DNA of 64,000 nucleotides from Rhodococcus sp. 14-2483-1-2 (GTDB taxonomy: Bacteria; Actinomycetota; Actinomycetes; Mycobacteriales; Mycobacteriaceae): the NCBI RefSeq assembly GCF_002259405.1, contig NZ_NPFW01000021.1, positions 1-64,000 of the forward strand. The letters are read 5' to 3'. Positions within the stretch are counted from its first letter, which is position 1; each line of letters begins with the position of its first letter. The notes beneath the pieces were generated by a model. That model ran no database searches. It was not told the DNA's origin and saw only the letters and a program-made list of their open reading frames with translations. Positions 8,866 through 19,730 of the stretch are shown piece after piece. The translations under genes and the position numbers were made by a program.

Positions 8866-11082
8866 CTATCGCTCCAGTTTTATCCAGATCGCCCCGTTGG
8901 CGGGTAGTGCGACCTGGCCTGACGCCGGTCGACCGTGCCACGAGTGCGATGTTGCCGTCACTTCACCGAGGTTGCCCACGCCGGAGCCCCCGTACTCCGT
9001 TGCGTCGGTGTTGAGGATCTCTGTCCAACGGCCGGGTTCCGGTAGTCCCACACGATAGCTGCCGTGCTCGTTTCCGGAGAAGTTGAAAATACACGCGATG
9101 ACCGAACCGTCGGATCCGTACCGCAGAAAGCTCAGCACGTTGTTCTCGGTGTCGTTGGCGTCGATCCACGAGTATCCACTCGGCGACGTGTCGAGCGTCC
9201 ACAGTGCGGGGTGGGACTTGTACGTCGAGTTGAGATCGGACACAAGGGTTTTGACGCCGTTGTGCAGAGGTTCCTCGTCGATCTGGTACCAGTCGAGGCC
9301 ACGCTCCTCGGACCACTCACGGGTCTGCCCGAACTCCTGTCCCATGAACAGCAGTTGCTTACCGGGGTGCGCCCACATGTAGGCGAGCATGCCGCGCAGG
9401 CCGGCCGCCTTGGCGTAATCGTCGCCCGGCATCCGCGTCCACAACGTGCCCTTGCCGTGCACCACCTCGTCGTGGCTGATGGGGAGAAGGTAGTTCTCAC
9501 TCCACGCATAGACCAGAGAAAAGGTGATCTCGTGGTGGTGGTAACTGCGATGAATGGGATCACGCCCGAGGAAGCCGAGGGTGTCGTGCATCCAGCCCAT
9601 GTTCCACTTCATGTTGAACCCGAGTCCGCCGACGTTCGTCGGGCGGGTGACGCCGGGCCATGCCGTCGACTCCTCGGCCACGGTGACGACGCCGCGGTGC
9701 TTCTTGTGCACCGTTGCGTTCATCTCCTGCAGGAAGGTCACGGCCTCGAGGTTCTCGCGGCCACCGTAGATGTTCGGCGACCAGCCGCCCTCGGGGCGAG
9801 AGTAATCCAGGTACAGCATCGACGCGACGGCATCGACGCGCAGTCCGTCGATGTGGAACTCGTCGATCCAGTACAGCGCGTTCGCGACCAGGAAGTTGCG
9901 CACTTCACGGCGCCCGAAGTCGAACACCAAAGTGCCCCAGTCGAGTTGCTCGCCGCGCTGCGGGTCGCCGTGCTCGTACAGTGGGCCGCCGTCGAACCGG
10001 GCCAGGGCCCATTCGTCCTTGGGGAAGTGCGCGGGAACCCAATCGACGATGACGCCGATTCCGGCACCGTGGAGGTGGTCGACGAAGTAACGGAAATCGT
10101 CGGGGCTGCCGAAGCGCGATGTCGGTGCGTAGTACGACGTCACCTGGTAACCCCAGGACCCGCCGAACGGGTGCTCGGCGACCGGGAGCAGCTCCACGTG
10201 GGTGAATCCGGTTTCGGTGATGTATTCGGCCAACTGCTCGGCGAGCTCGCGGTACCCCAGACCCGGTCGCCAGGACGCCAGGTGGATCTCGTACACACTC
10301 ATCGGTGCCTGCGTCGGCTCGATGCCGGCCCGGGTGTCGAGCCAGGACTCGTCGTTCCAGTTGTACGAGGACGCGGTGACGACCGAGGCCGTCGACGGTG
10401 GGATCTCGGTGGCGAAGGCCATCGGGTCGGCCTTGTCCTTGACCGAACCGTCGGCACCGTGGACGCGGAACTTGTACAGCGCTCCCGGCGCGATGTCGGG
10501 AACGAAGAGCTCCCACACACCGGTCGAGCCCAGTACGCGCATCGGCCAGCTGCGGCCGGTCCAGCCGTCGAAGTCGCCGACGAGGGTGACGCCCTGCGCT
10601 GCGGGGGCCCAGACCGCGAACGAGGTGCCGGTCACGGCACCGTCCGGAGTCGCATACGACTGTTGGTGCGCGCCGAGAATGTCCCACAGACGCTCGTGCC
10701 TGCCCTCGCCGAACAGGTGCAGATCGAGTTCGCCGAGAGTGGGCAGGAAGCGGTATCCGTCGGCGGATTCGGAGACGTGTCCGCCGGGCCACGTCACCAC
10801 GAGGCGGTAGTCGATCAGGTCCTCGAACGGGAGCAGCGCCGAGAAGACTCCGTGCGCGACGTGGGTCAACTCGTGGTCGACGCCACCGACGCGGGCGACG
10901 ACCTTCTCGGCGTCGGGCTTGAGGGCGCGGATCGCCGTTCCGCCCGGCACAGGGTGGGCACCGAGGACGGAATGCGGGTTGTAGTGCCGCCCGGCAGCGA
11001 TGAGGTCGAGATCGTTGTCGGACGGGGCTGCGACGGTGTCTTCGGGTGTTCTCGGATTCTCGGTCACGTTGAATCCACTCAC
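8866..11082 (-). CDS. glgB: 1,4-alpha-glucan branching enzyme
   Basis: Forms alpha-1,6 branches in glycogen-like alpha-glucan. The 738 residues comprise an N-terminal beta-sandwich/CBM48 region (about 20-220), the GH13 barrel and a C-terminal sandwich. The nucleophile Asp is in [17 protein letters not shown], the acid/base Glu in [13 protein letters not shown] and the transition-state Asp in [13 protein letters not shown]. The start codon overlaps the glgE stop by 4 bp, indicating translational coupling. It corresponds to Rv1326c. Confidence 0.97.
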   Translation of the reverse strand: MSGFNVTENPRTPEDTVAAPSDNDLDLIAAGRHYNPHSVLGAHPVPGGTAIRALKPDAEKVVARVGGVDHELTHVAHGVFSALLPFEDLIDYRLVVTWPGGHVSESADGYRFLPTLGELDLHLFGEGRHERLWDILGAHQQSYATPDGAVTGTSFAVWAPAAQGVTLVGDFDGWTGRSWPMRVLGSTGVWELFVPDIAPGALYKFRVHGADGSVKDKADPMAFATEIPPSTASVVTASSYNWNDESWLDTRAGIEPTQAPMSVYEIHLASWRPGLGYRELAEQLAEYITETGFTHVELLPVAEHPFGGSWGYQVTSYYAPTSRFGSPDDFRYFVDHLHGAGIGVIVDWVPAHFPKDEWALARFDGGPLYEHGDPQRGEQLDWGTLVFDFGRREVRNFLVANALYWIDEFHIDGLRVDAVASMLYLDYSRPEGGWSPNIYGGRENLEAVTFLQEMNATVHKKHRGVVTVAEESTAWPGVTRPTNVGGLGFNMKWNMGWMHDTLGFLGRDPIHRSYHHHEITFSLVYAWSENYLLPISHDEVVHGKGTLWTRMPGDDYAKAAGLRGMLAYMWAHPGKQLLFMGQEFGQTREWSEERGLDWYQIDEEPLHNGVKTLVSDLNSTYKSHPALWTLDTSPSGYSWIDANDTENNVLSFLRYGSDGSVIACIFNFSGNEHGSYRVGLPEPGRWTEILNTDATEYGGSGVGNLGEVTATSHSWHGRPASGQVALPANGAIWIKLER

Positions 11083-13097
11083 TTTCGGTTGCCGCGGTAG
11101 GCCAGTTCGATACGAGCCGGGTATGGGATGTGGGGGAGCGTGAAGATGTGCGCCACCGACGTCCAGGGCTCGAGCCTGACGAAATTGGTGTGGCCCCAGT
11201 CGTAGTGGACGCCGCTCACTTCGTCCTTGATCGTGAGGGTGTCCTGCCAGTCGTGGCCGAGGGCAGGCATGTCCAGGTGGATGGTGCCTTCTTCGGCACC
11301 GAAGGGATTGAGGTTGATCACCACCAGGATCGAGTCACCGGTCTGCGGGTCGAACTTGGAATAGCCGATCAGCGCCTCGTTGTCGATGGTGTGGAAGTGG
11401 ATGTTGCGGAGCTGCTGCAGCGCCGGATGCGCACGCCGAATCGCGTTCAGCGTGGTGATCCAGGGCTCGAGTGACTCGCCGCGGGCCAGCGCACCCTCGA
11501 AATCGCGTGGGCGCAACTGGTACTTCTCCGAGTCCAGGTATTCCTCGCTGCCCTCTCGCACCGCCTGGTGCTCGAACAGCTCGTAGCCCGAGTAGACGCC
11601 CCAGGTGGGTGCCATCGTCGCCGCGAGAGCTGCTCGGAGAGCGAACATTCCGGGTCCGCCGTGTTGCAGGCTCTCGTGCAGGATGTCCGGGGTGTTGACG
11701 AACAGGTTCGGCCGCGCGTCGTCGGCGCGTCGAGCATGCTCCTCGGCGAACTCGGTCAGCTCCCACTTGGCGGTACGCCAAGTGAAGTACGTGTACGACT
11801 GCGTGAAGCCGCGCTGCGCGAGCCCGTACATGCGCACCGGTCGAGTGAACGCCTCGGCGAGGAACAGCACGTCCGGGTCGGTCTTCTTGACCTCGGCGAT
11901 GAGCCATTCCCAGAAGTCCGGCGGCTTGGTGTGTGGGTTGTCGACTCGGAAGACCTTGACCCCGAGAGAGATCCAGTATCGGACCACGCGCAGCACTTCT
12001 TCGTAGATGCCACGTCGGTCGTTGTCGAAGTTGACCGGGTAGATGTCCTGGTACTTCTTCGGCGGATTCTCGGCATAGGCGATCGTGCCGTCCGGTAGCA
12101 CCGTGAACCACTCGGAATGTGTTGCAGCCCAGGGATGGTCGGGAGCAGCCTGAAGGGCGAGATCGAGGGCCACTTCCAGGTGGTGCTCCTGTGCGGCGGC
12201 GACGAACGCGCGAAAATCGTCCTCGGTGCCCAGTTCCGGATGGATGGCGTCGTGCCCGCCGTCCTCGGAGCCGATGGCCCACGGCGATCCGACGTCCTCG
12301 GGACCGGGGGTCAACGTGTTGTTCGGGCCCTTGCGGTTGATGGTGCCGATGGGGTGGATCGGCGGCAGGTAGACGATGTCGAATCCCATCCGCTCGATGC
12401 GGGGCAACTGCTCGATCGACGTCGCGAACGTGCCGTGTCGAGGAGAGCCGTCCTCGTTCCATCCGCCGGTGGACCGAGGGAAGAACTCGTACCACGCACC
12501 GTTGAGGGCGAGATTGCGATCGACCCACACGTTGACCGCGCGAGAACGAGTCACCAGTTCGCGCAGCGGGTGAGCGAACAGCAACTCGGCGACCGACGAC
12601 GCGAACGCGGAGGAGACCCGGGCAGGCAGCGGGCGATCGGTGTCGCGCAACGCGGCCGCGACATCGGCCAGCATCTGCCTGCTCTCGGCAGGAACGCCGG
12701 TGGCAGCCCGCAGGAAGAGCCGCGCCCCGATCTCGAGATCGTTCGCGAGCTCGTGAGCACTCTGGCCCACTCCGAGCTTGGCTTCGACGGCATGGCGCCA
12801 GGTGCTGATCGGATCGCTCCACGCTTCGATGCGGCAGATCCAGTAACCCGGCCGAGAGGGGACGAACACCGCGTCGAACGTGTCGGGTTCGCGGCCCGGT
12901 GTCATCGGGATGCGTTCGAGTTTGCCTCCCGGTCCGCGCACCGACAGTGTCGCGGCCACCGCGTCGTGACCCTCGCGCCAGACGTCGGCGGAGACTGGAA
13001 ACGTCTCGCCCACCACCGCTTTCGCGGGGTACTTCCCGGTCGTCGTATCTGGAAGGACATTGTCGATACCAAGTCGACCTGTCACTTCACACTCCAT
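11079..13097 (-). CDS. glgE: Alpha-1,4-glucan:maltose-1-phosphate maltosyltransferase
   Basis: Adds maltosyl units from maltose 1-phosphate to alpha-glucan, a step of the trehalose-to-glucan GlgE pathway. The product has 672 residues from ATG 13097. A GTG at 13085 with GGAG just upstream may be the true start, giving 668. The GH13_3 signatures are complete: the nucleophile Asp in [13 protein letters not shown], Glu in [11 protein letters not shown] and YTYFTWR. An N-terminal beta-sandwich ([17 protein letters not shown]) precedes the barrel. It corresponds to Rv1327c and is divergent from glgP across about 190 bp. Confidence 0.96.
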   Translation of the reverse strand: MECEVTGRLGIDNVLPDTTTGKYPAKAVVGETFPVSADVWREGHDAVAATLSVRGPGGKLERIPMTPGREPDTFDAVFVPSRPGYWICRIEAWSDPISTWRHAVEAKLGVGQSAHELANDLEIGARLFLRAATGVPAESRQMLADVAAALRDTDRPLPARVSSAFASSVAELLFAHPLRELVTRSRAVNVWVDRNLALNGAWYEFFPRSTGGWNEDGSPRHGTFATSIEQLPRIERMGFDIVYLPPIHPIGTINRKGPNNTLTPGPEDVGSPWAIGSEDGGHDAIHPELGTEDDFRAFVAAAQEHHLEVALDLALQAAPDHPWAATHSEWFTVLPDGTIAYAENPPKKYQDIYPVNFDNDRRGIYEEVLRVVRYWISLGVKVFRVDNPHTKPPDFWEWLIAEVKKTDPDVLFLAEAFTRPVRMYGLAQRGFTQSYTYFTWRTAKWELTEFAEEHARRADDARPNLFVNTPDILHESLQHGGPGMFALRAALAATMAPTWGVYSGYELFEHQAVREGSEEYLDSEKYQLRPRDFEGALARGESLEPWITTLNAIRRAHPALQQLRNIHFHTIDNEALIGYSKFDPQTGDSILVVINLNPFGAEEGTIHLDMPALGHDWQDTLTIKDEVSGVHYDWGHTNFVRLEPWTSVAHIFTLPHIPYPARIELAYRGNRK

Positions 13098-13290
13098 TCT
13101 TCGCTAGAGGTATGGCTGCGCGGGCGCAACCTCTGATCGAACCGATATTGGTGTGCTTCTATTCGTCAACCGTAATGCAGCAATGCAGATGGCGCGTGCG
13201 CCGACGCATACTGCCCGTGACGGGCACCGCGGAGCAGATTTCGTGCAAGCCGCCCATCGACACAGGTGTCCGTGGGTAGGGTTCGACCCT

Positions 13291-15819
13291 GTGAAAGCTT
13301 TGCGCCGATTCACCGTCCGAGCCCACCTTCCCGCCCGCTTGAATGCCCTCGCCGAGCTCTCGACAAACCTCAGGTGGTCGTGGCACTCGTCGACGCAGGA
13401 TCTGTTCGAGCACATCGATCCACTGTTGTGGACCGAACTCGAGCGCGATCCGGTGGCCGTACTGGGAGCCGTCGCACCGGCGCGGCTCGAGGAACTCGCG
13501 GCCGACGAGCGCTTTCTGGCCGAGCTGGACGCCGCCGAGGCGGATCTGCACGACTACCTCGCCCGTCCGCTCTGGTACCAGAACGAACTGGCCGAGGGAC
13601 GTGCTCTGCCGTCGGGCATCGGGTATTTCTCGATGGAGTTCGGCGTCACCGAGGTGCTGCCCAACTACTCCGGCGGCCTCGGGATTCTGGCCGGCGACCA
13701 CCTCAAGGCTGCCTCCGACCTGGGACTGCCGTTGATCGGTGTCGGGTTGCTCTACCGCTCGGGCTACTTTCGCCAGTCGCTGACGGCCGACGGCTGGCAG
13801 GCCGAACGCTATCCGTCACTCGACCCGCACGGTCTGCCGCTGCGATTGCTCACCGACGACGGCGACTCACCGGTGCTCATCCACGTGTCCATGCCCGGAT
13901 CTCGGGTTCTGCGGGCACGGGTGTGGATCGCCCAGGTGGGACGCGTCCCGCTGCTGCTGCTCGATTCCGACATCGCCGACAACGACCCGGAGCTGCGTGG
14001 GGTCACCGACCGGTTGTACGGCGGCGACCAGGACCACCGCATCAAGCAGGAGATACTCGCCGGTATCGGCGGCGTTCGAGCGATCCGGGCCTACACCCGT
14101 GCGCACGGACTGCCCGATCCCGAGGTGTTCCACATGAACGAGGGTCATGCCGGCTTCCTGGGCGTAGAACGTATCCGCGAACTCGTCACCTCGGGAACCC
14201 TGGACTTCGACGCGGCGCTGGCCGCGGTGCGGGCCGGCACCGTCTTCACCACCCACACCCCTGTCCCCGCCGGCATCGACCGGTTTCCGGCCGATCTGGT
14301 GCGGCATTACTTCGGTAGTGCGGACGGCGGCGCGGACTCGGCGCTGCTGCCGGGTCTGCCGATGGATCGAATCCTCGCCCTCGGCGGCGAGAGCGACGCG
14401 TCGGTGTTCAACATGGCGCACATGGGGTTGCGTCTGGGACAACGCGCCAACGGTGTGTCGAAGCTGCACGGCATCGTCAGCCGCGAGATGTTCAACGACC
14501 TGTGGCGGGGATTCGACGCATCCGAGGTGCCTATCGGATCGGTCACCAACGGCGTCCACGCTCCGACGTGGTCTGCTCGGGAATGGGCAGAGGGGGAGCC
14601 GGGGCCGCTGTCCTCGGATCAGGTGTGGTCCACACGCAACGCCCTGCGCGCGCAACTGGTCGACGAGGTACGGCGCAGGGTGCGGCGCTCGGCTCTCGAA
14701 CGCGGCTCGACCGAGGCCGAGATCAGTTGGACAGCAAATGTTTTCGATCCCAACGTACTCACCGTCGGCTTTGCGCGACGGGTACCGACGTACAAGCGTC
14801 TGACCCTGATGCTCCGCGAACCCGAGCGGCTGCGCGCCATGTTGCTGGACCCGGTTCGTCCGGTCCAGCTGGTGGTCGCGGGCAAGTCGCACCCCGCCGA
14901 CGACGGTGGAAAGGCGCTCATCCAGCAGATCGTCAGGTTCGCCGATCAGGCCGACGTACGGCACCGCATCGTGTTCCTGCCCGACTACGACATGTCCATG
15001 GCGCGATTCCTGTACTGGGGATGCGATGTGTGGCTGAACAATCCGTTGCGACCGCTCGAAGCGTGCGGCACCTCGGGCATGAAGTCCGCGCTCAACGGCG
15101 GCCTGAACCTGTCGATTCGCGACGGGTGGTGGGACGAGATGTACGACGGCGAGAACGGCTGGGCCATTCCCACCGCGGACGGCGTCACCGACGACAACCG
15201 CCGCGACGATCTCGAAGCCGCTGCACTCTACGAACTACTCGAACAGGCAGTGCTACCCAAGTTCTACGACCGCGGGGACGACGGTGTGCCGAGCCGCTGG
15301 ATCGAAATGGTGCGGCACACGCTCGAGCAGTTGGGCCCGAAAGTGTTGGCGTCGAGAATGGTTCAGGACTACACACTGGGCTACTACGCGCCCGCAGCGG
15401 AATCCGCCCGCGCGGCATCGGCCGATGATCACCGCGGTGCCACGGATGTCGCGTCGTACCGCCGCCGCGTCGAACAGGCCTGGGGCGCAGTGAAAGTCAC
15501 CCGCGTCGACAGCGAGGGTCTGCCGGACACTCCGGTGATCGGTGCTGAGCTCTCGCTGCGCGCCAACGTCGATCTCGGCGGCTTGGACGCGTCGGACGTG
15601 GTGGTGCAGGCGGTCGTGGGACGCGTCGACGAGGACGAGAACCTCACCGACATTCGCACGACAGCCATGACGCACGTGGGAACGGGCGGCGGCGAGCACG
15701 TGTATGCGGGCGAGACGCGGCTGCCGCACAGCGGCACGGTGGGATACACGGTGCGGGTGCTACCTCATCACCACGGTCTGGCCTCGGATGCCGAGCTGGG
15801 TCTGGTGGCGACGCCCTAG
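13291..15819 (+). CDS. glgP: Alpha-glucan (glycogen/maltodextrin) phosphorylase
   Basis: Releases glucose 1-phosphate from alpha-glucan. The product has 842 residues from GTG 13291 (MKALRRFTVRAHLP); an upstream extension of the frame to 13153 lacks family similarity. The PLP lysine is in CGTSGMKSALNGG, and an actinobacterial GlgP N-terminal domain (LAELSTNLRWSW) is present. YFSMEFGVTEVLPNYSGGLG is typical of this Rv1328 subgroup. It converges on dinG with a 7-bp gap and no visible terminator. Confidence 0.95.
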   Translation: MKALRRFTVRAHLPARLNALAELSTNLRWSWHSSTQDLFEHIDPLLWTELERDPVAVLGAVAPARLEELAADERFLAELDAAEADLHDYLARPLWYQNELAEGRALPSGIGYFSMEFGVTEVLPNYSGGLGILAGDHLKAASDLGLPLIGVGLLYRSGYFRQSLTADGWQAERYPSLDPHGLPLRLLTDDGDSPVLIHVSMPGSRVLRARVWIAQVGRVPLLLLDSDIADNDPELRGVTDRLYGGDQDHRIKQEILAGIGGVRAIRAYTRAHGLPDPEVFHMNEGHAGFLGVERIRELVTSGTLDFDAALAAVRAGTVFTTHTPVPAGIDRFPADLVRHYFGSADGGADSALLPGLPMDRILALGGESDASVFNMAHMGLRLGQRANGVSKLHGIVSREMFNDLWRGFDASEVPIGSVTNGVHAPTWSAREWAEGEPGPLSSDQVWSTRNALRAQLVDEVRRRVRRSALERGSTEAEISWTANVFDPNVLTVGFARRVPTYKRLTLMLREPERLRAMLLDPVRPVQLVVAGKSHPADDGGKALIQQIVRFADQADVRHRIVFLPDYDMSMARFLYWGCDVWLNNPLRPLEACGTSGMKSALNGGLNLSIRDGWWDEMYDGENGWAIPTADGVTDDNRRDDLEAAALYELLEQAVLPKFYDRGDDGVPSRWIEMVRHTLEQLGPKVLASRMVQDYTLGYYAPAAESARAASADDHRGATDVASYRRRVEQAWGAVKVTRVDSEGLPDTPVIGAELSLRANVDLGGLDASDVVVQAVVGRVDEDENLTDIRTTAMTHVGTGGGEHVYAGETRLPHSGTVGYTVRVLPHHHGLASDAELGLVATP

Positions 15820-15826
15820 GGAGCAG

Positions 15827-17875
15827 CTACTTTCCGGCGAGACGGGTGAGGGCCTTGCGGACCACCTCCGGGTCCGAGGTCTCCCAGAACGGCGGCAGCG
15901 AGGCACGTAGGTAGTCGCCGTAGCGGGCGGTCGCCAGGCGCGAATCGAGAACGGCGACAACACCTTTGTCGTCGACGCTACGAAGCAGTCGGCCGACGCC
16001 CTGCGCCAGCAGCAGGGCCGCGTGGTTGGCGGCGACCGCGAGAAAGCCGTTGCCGCCACGTGATTCGACGGCCTGCTGCCTGGCCACCAGCAGCGGATCG
16101 TCGGGCCGCGGGAACGGAATGCGGTCCAGGATCACCAGACTCAACGACGGGCCGGGGACGTCGACGCCCTGCCACAGAGACAGCGTCCCGAACAGGGAGG
16201 TGGCCTCGTCGTCGGCGAACTTCTGCACCAGTGCGCCGGTGGAATCGTCGCCCTGGCACAGGATCGGCGTATCGAGGCGCTCCCGCATCTCCTCGGCGGC
16301 GGCCTTGGCGGCGCGCATGGACGAGAAGAGTCCGAGCGTTCGGCCGCCTGCGGCGCTGACCAGCGACTCGATCTCGTCGAGGGAGGACTTCGAGAGGCCG
16401 TCACGTCCGGGTGGCGACAGATGCTTGGCGATGTACATGATGCCGGCCCTGGCGTGGTCGAACGGCGACCCGACGTCGAGCGAATTCCACCTGATCGACC
16501 CGGTGTCGGACGGTGGTTCCACGCCCGATGCCATCGCGGTGTCACTGCGCGACGGCTTCTCTGCGGGAAGCCCCCAGTTGACGGCCAACCCGTCGAACGA
16601 TCCGCCGACGGTCAAGGTCGCGGAGGTGAGCACCACGGTGGACTCGGCGAACAGGCGCGCTCGGAGCAGCCCGCCCACCGACAGCGGGGCGATGCGGACG
16701 GTGCGTTTGACGTTGCCGCGGAAATCGTCGACGGCATGCCAGACCACGTCCTTGCGTTTGGCCGGGTCGGGTTCGTCGAACGCCGTGAGGACGCGTACGG
16801 CACTGTCGTGCACCTCGTCGACCGCGACGAGTGCGGCGCTGCGAGCCGCGGCAGCCTCGGGATCGCTGGCCGCCATGCCCTGCTTGTTGGGGCCGATCGC
16901 GGTGCGGACCGCCCAGGCGGCGTCGCGAATGGAGGCGAGCGCGGGGCCGACGCCGTCGGGCAGAGACTGCCAGCGGCTCGGGGGTAGCTCGTCCAGAATC
17001 GCGGCCCAGTTCTCGGCGGCTCCTTCGAGCTGATCGACCGTCTCTTCTTCGATCAACTTCGCGCTACGGCGCGCCGCGGCGGTGACGGTCGCGGCAGACA
17101 GCTCCTCGGTGGCAACGCCGGTCACTCGGTCGACCAATTCGTGGGCCTCGTCGACGACCACGACATCGTGCTCGGGCAGGATCTGAATTCCGGTGATCGC
17201 GTCGATCGCGAGCAGGGCGTGATTGGTCACCACGACGTCGACCTGGGCAGCCTCGGTGCGCGCGCGCTCGGCGAAGCAGTCCTCGCCGACGGGGCAGCGG
17301 GACTTGCCCAGGCATTCGCGGGCAGTGACGCTGACCTGACGCCAGGCCTGATCGCTGACCCCGGGCACGACGTCGTCGCGGTCGCCGGTCTCGGTCTCGG
17401 ACGACCACTTCGTCAGCCGTACCACCTCGCGTCCCATCCGCGAGACGGCGAACGGGTCGAACAGTTCCGCATCCGGTGCCTCTTGCGCAGCCCCGGTGTG
17501 GATCTTGTTCATGCACAGATAGTTGTTGCGGCCCTTGAGGATTGCGAACTTCGGGCGGCGGCCGACGGCCTCGGTCAAGGCGTCGGACAGGCGCGGTAGA
17601 TCGCGGTCGACCAGCTGCCGCTGCAGCGCGATGGTGGCCGTGGAGACGATGACGGTCTTGCCGGATTCCACGGCGTGCCGAATGCTGGGAACGAGGTACG
17701 CGAGGGACTTGCCGGTTCCGGTGCCTGCCTGCACCGCGAGATGCTCCCCGGTATCGATCGAGTGCGCCACCGCCGAGGCCATCGTCAGCTGATTGCTGCG
17801 TTCCTTGCCGCCGAGGGAGTGCACCGCGACCTGCAGGAGAGCGGGAACGGGTGGCAACTCGGTCTTCGACGGCAC
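15827..17875 (-). CDS. dinG: ATP-dependent DinG-family helicase
   Basis: XPD-like superfamily 2 helicase of 682 residues. Walker A is AVQAGTGTGKSLAYLVP near residue 47 and the DEAH box is VVVVDEAHELVDR. A four-cysteine iron-sulfur cluster region is present (CMNKIHTG, then ARECLGKSRCPVGEDCF). Motif VI lies in AQGVGRLLRS near the C-terminus. It corresponds to Rv1329c. The next gene upstream on the same strand is pncB across about 50 bp. Confidence 0.95.
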   Translation of the reverse strand: MPSKTELPPVPALLQVAVHSLGGKERSNQLTMASAVAHSIDTGEHLAVQAGTGTGKSLAYLVPSIRHAVESGKTVIVSTATIALQRQLVDRDLPRLSDALTEAVGRRPKFAILKGRNNYLCMNKIHTGAAQEAPDAELFDPFAVSRMGREVVRLTKWSSETETGDRDDVVPGVSDQAWRQVSVTARECLGKSRCPVGEDCFAERARTEAAQVDVVVTNHALLAIDAITGIQILPEHDVVVVDEAHELVDRVTGVATEELSAATVTAAARRSAKLIEEETVDQLEGAAENWAAILDELPPSRWQSLPDGVGPALASIRDAAWAVRTAIGPNKQGMAASDPEAAAARSAALVAVDEVHDSAVRVLTAFDEPDPAKRKDVVWHAVDDFRGNVKRTVRIAPLSVGGLLRARLFAESTVVLTSATLTVGGSFDGLAVNWGLPAEKPSRSDTAMASGVEPPSDTGSIRWNSLDVGSPFDHARAGIMYIAKHLSPPGRDGLSKSSLDEIESLVSAAGGRTLGLFSSMRAAKAAAEEMRERLDTPILCQGDDSTGALVQKFADDEATSLFGTLSLWQGVDVPGPSLSLVILDRIPFPRPDDPLLVARQQAVESRGGNGFLAVAANHAALLLAQGVGRLLRSVDDKGVVAVLDSRLATARYGDYLRASLPPFWETSDPEVVRKALTRLAGK

Positions 17876-17925
17876 CGAAGCAGACTACTGCCGATCGCCC
17901 ACCCGGTTCGGTACCGACACCGCTG

Positions 17926-19275
17926 TCACCCCTCGACGAAGCGAGTGGGTATGGCCGGTTCGCCCTGGGACAGCTTCAAGCCCTCCCACGGGAGGCTGAC
18001 CAGGCGTCGGGCCAGCAGGTCACGGCCGTCGGCGAGTGTCGGTAGGTCGGCGACTCGTTCTCCTCCGCGGACCAACGGCGTGGTCAACGTCTCCACCGTC
18101 AGATCGCTCTCGACGGTCGGGGGAGCGTCGAACGGGTGCACGATCTCCTCGACTGCGGTGCCGGTGCGGCGCGCGGTACGCAGTGCCGCCTTGGTGCCAC
18201 CGCGCGACTCCTTGTGGCTGCTGCGCTTGGCGACGGGAATGCCGTCGACGGTGACCAGCTTGTAGACCATGCCCGCCGTCGGTGCACCGGAACCGGTGAC
18301 GAGCGAGGTGCCGACGCCGTAGGAGTCGACCGGCTCGGCGCGCAATGCGGCGATGGCGTATTCGTCGAGGTCACCCGAAACGACGATTTTGGTCTTCGGC
18401 GCACCGAGGGCATCCAATTGGTCGCGTACCTGCCGCGCGAGTACACCGAGGTCGCCCGAGTCGATGCGCACACCGCCGAGTTCGGGGCCGGCCACCTCGA
18501 TGGCGTTGGCGACGCCCTGGGTGATGTCGTAGGTGTCGACGAGCAGGGTGGTGCCCACACCGAGCGCACGCACCTGAGCCGCGAATGCGGACCGTTCGTC
18601 CGGGCCGTCGGCGGTGGTGTGCAGCAGCGTGAAGGCGTGCGCCGACGTACCCGCGCCTGGGACGCCGTGGCGTCGGACGGCTTCGAGGTTGGACGTCGCG
18701 GTGAACCCGGCGAGGTATGCCGCGCGCGAGGCGGCGACAGCTGCTTCCTCGTGGGTGCGCCGCGATCCCATCTCGATGATCGGTCGAGATTTGGCCGAGG
18801 TGACCATCCGGGCTGCAGCGGACGCGATGGCGCTGTCGTGGTTGAGGATCGAGAGCACCACGGTCTCGAGAACGACGCACTCGGCGAACGTGCCGCGGAC
18901 CGTCAGAACGGGGGAGCCGGGGAAGTACAGCTCGCCCTCGCGATAACCGTCGATGTCGCCGGTGAAGCGGTAGTTGCGCAGCCACTCGACGGTATCTGCG
19001 TCGAGAAATTCGGCCACGATGCGTAGCTCGTCCGGGCCGAACCGAAAGCGCGCGATGGCGTCGAGTATCCGGCCGGTGCCCGCGAGAACCCCGTACCGGC
19101 GGCCTGCGGGCAACCTGCGCGCGAAGACCTCGAAGCTGCAGACACGATCTGCGTTGCCGCTGGCCAGAGCGGCCGACAGCATCGTGTACTCGTACTGATC
19201 GGTCAGCAGCGCGGTACTGACGTCGTCGGTGAAAATCGCGTGATCTGTGGTCGCGTCGTTGCTCACCTCGCCCAC
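17926..19275 (-). CDS. pncB: Nicotinate phosphoribosyltransferase
   Basis: Makes nicotinate mononucleotide from nicotinate and PRPP in NAD salvage. The 449 residues include TDQYEYTMLSAAL near the N-terminus, IEMGSRRTHEEAAVA, the phosphate-binding GGVRIDSGDLGVL and SYGVGTSLVTGSGAPTAGMVYKL. The start is GTG 19275, or GTG 19266 three codons later, which has GGGCGAG upstream. It corresponds to Rv1330c (pncB1) and is divergent from clpS. Confidence 0.95.
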   Translation of the reverse strand: MGEVSNDATTDHAIFTDDVSTALLTDQYEYTMLSAALASGNADRVCSFEVFARRLPAGRRYGVLAGTGRILDAIARFRFGPDELRIVAEFLDADTVEWLRNYRFTGDIDGYREGELYFPGSPVLTVRGTFAECVVLETVVLSILNHDSAIASAAARMVTSAKSRPIIEMGSRRTHEEAAVAASRAAYLAGFTATSNLEAVRRHGVPGAGTSAHAFTLLHTTADGPDERSAFAAQVRALGVGTTLLVDTYDITQGVANAIEVAGPELGGVRIDSGDLGVLARQVRDQLDALGAPKTKIVVSGDLDEYAIAALRAEPVDSYGVGTSLVTGSGAPTAGMVYKLVTVDGIPVAKRSSHKESRGGTKAALRTARRTGTAVEEIVHPFDAPPTVESDLTVETLTTPLVRGGERVADLPTLADGRDLLARRLVSLPWEGLKLSQGEPAIPTRFVEG

Positions 19276-19332
19276 ACTACGAGCGAAGGGGCGAGCGTGT
19301 GACGCTGGCCCGACACGCCGTACCCTGTGGAC

Positions 19333-19692
19333 ATGCCTTGGTTGACGGTGGATGGAACGCTTCTGCCCGTGGACGGCTTCTCGGCAGGTGGGGTCGTCGC
19401 CGCGTCACCGCAAGCGGTTCCGGCCCAGACCGAGGCCGTCGCTGCCGACGAATCCCACGACACCCCCTGGGTCACCATCGTGTGGGACGACCCGGTCAAC
19501 CTGATGCATTACGTCACCTACGTCTTCCAGAAGCTCTTCGGCTACAGCAAGGCCAAGGCCACCGAGCTGATGATGCAGGTGCATTCCGAAGGCAAGGCCG
19601 TGGTGTCGAGCGGTGAGCGCGACGCGATGGAGAACGATGTTCGACGGCTGCACGCGGCGGGTCTGTGGGCCACCATGCAGCAGGACAAGTAG
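19333..19692 (+). CDS. clpS: ATP-dependent Clp protease adaptor ClpS
   Basis: N-end-rule adaptor that delivers substrates to ClpC/ClpA. The conserved core [20 protein letters not shown] holds the N-degron pocket, followed by [19 protein letters not shown] and GLWATMQQD. About 35 residues precede the core, which is long but usual for mycobacterial-type ClpS. The start is ATG 19333; GTG 19327 two codons earlier is possible. It corresponds to Rv1331. Confidence 0.94.
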   Translation: MPWLTVDGTLLPVDGFSAGGVVAASPQAVPAQTEAVAADESHDTPWVTIVWDDPVNLMHYVTYVFQKLFGYSKAKATELMMQVHSEGKAVVSSGERDAMENDVRRLHAAGLWATMQQDK

Positions 19693-19730
19693 AAGCTCCC
19701 CCCTCTTCGTCAGACAGGACATCAGCAACA

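Noticed and set aside
9064..11100. 678-codon plus-strand frame across glgB
   Set aside because: Exact antisense shadow of a well-supported GH13 enzyme; no ribosome site or recognisable domain.
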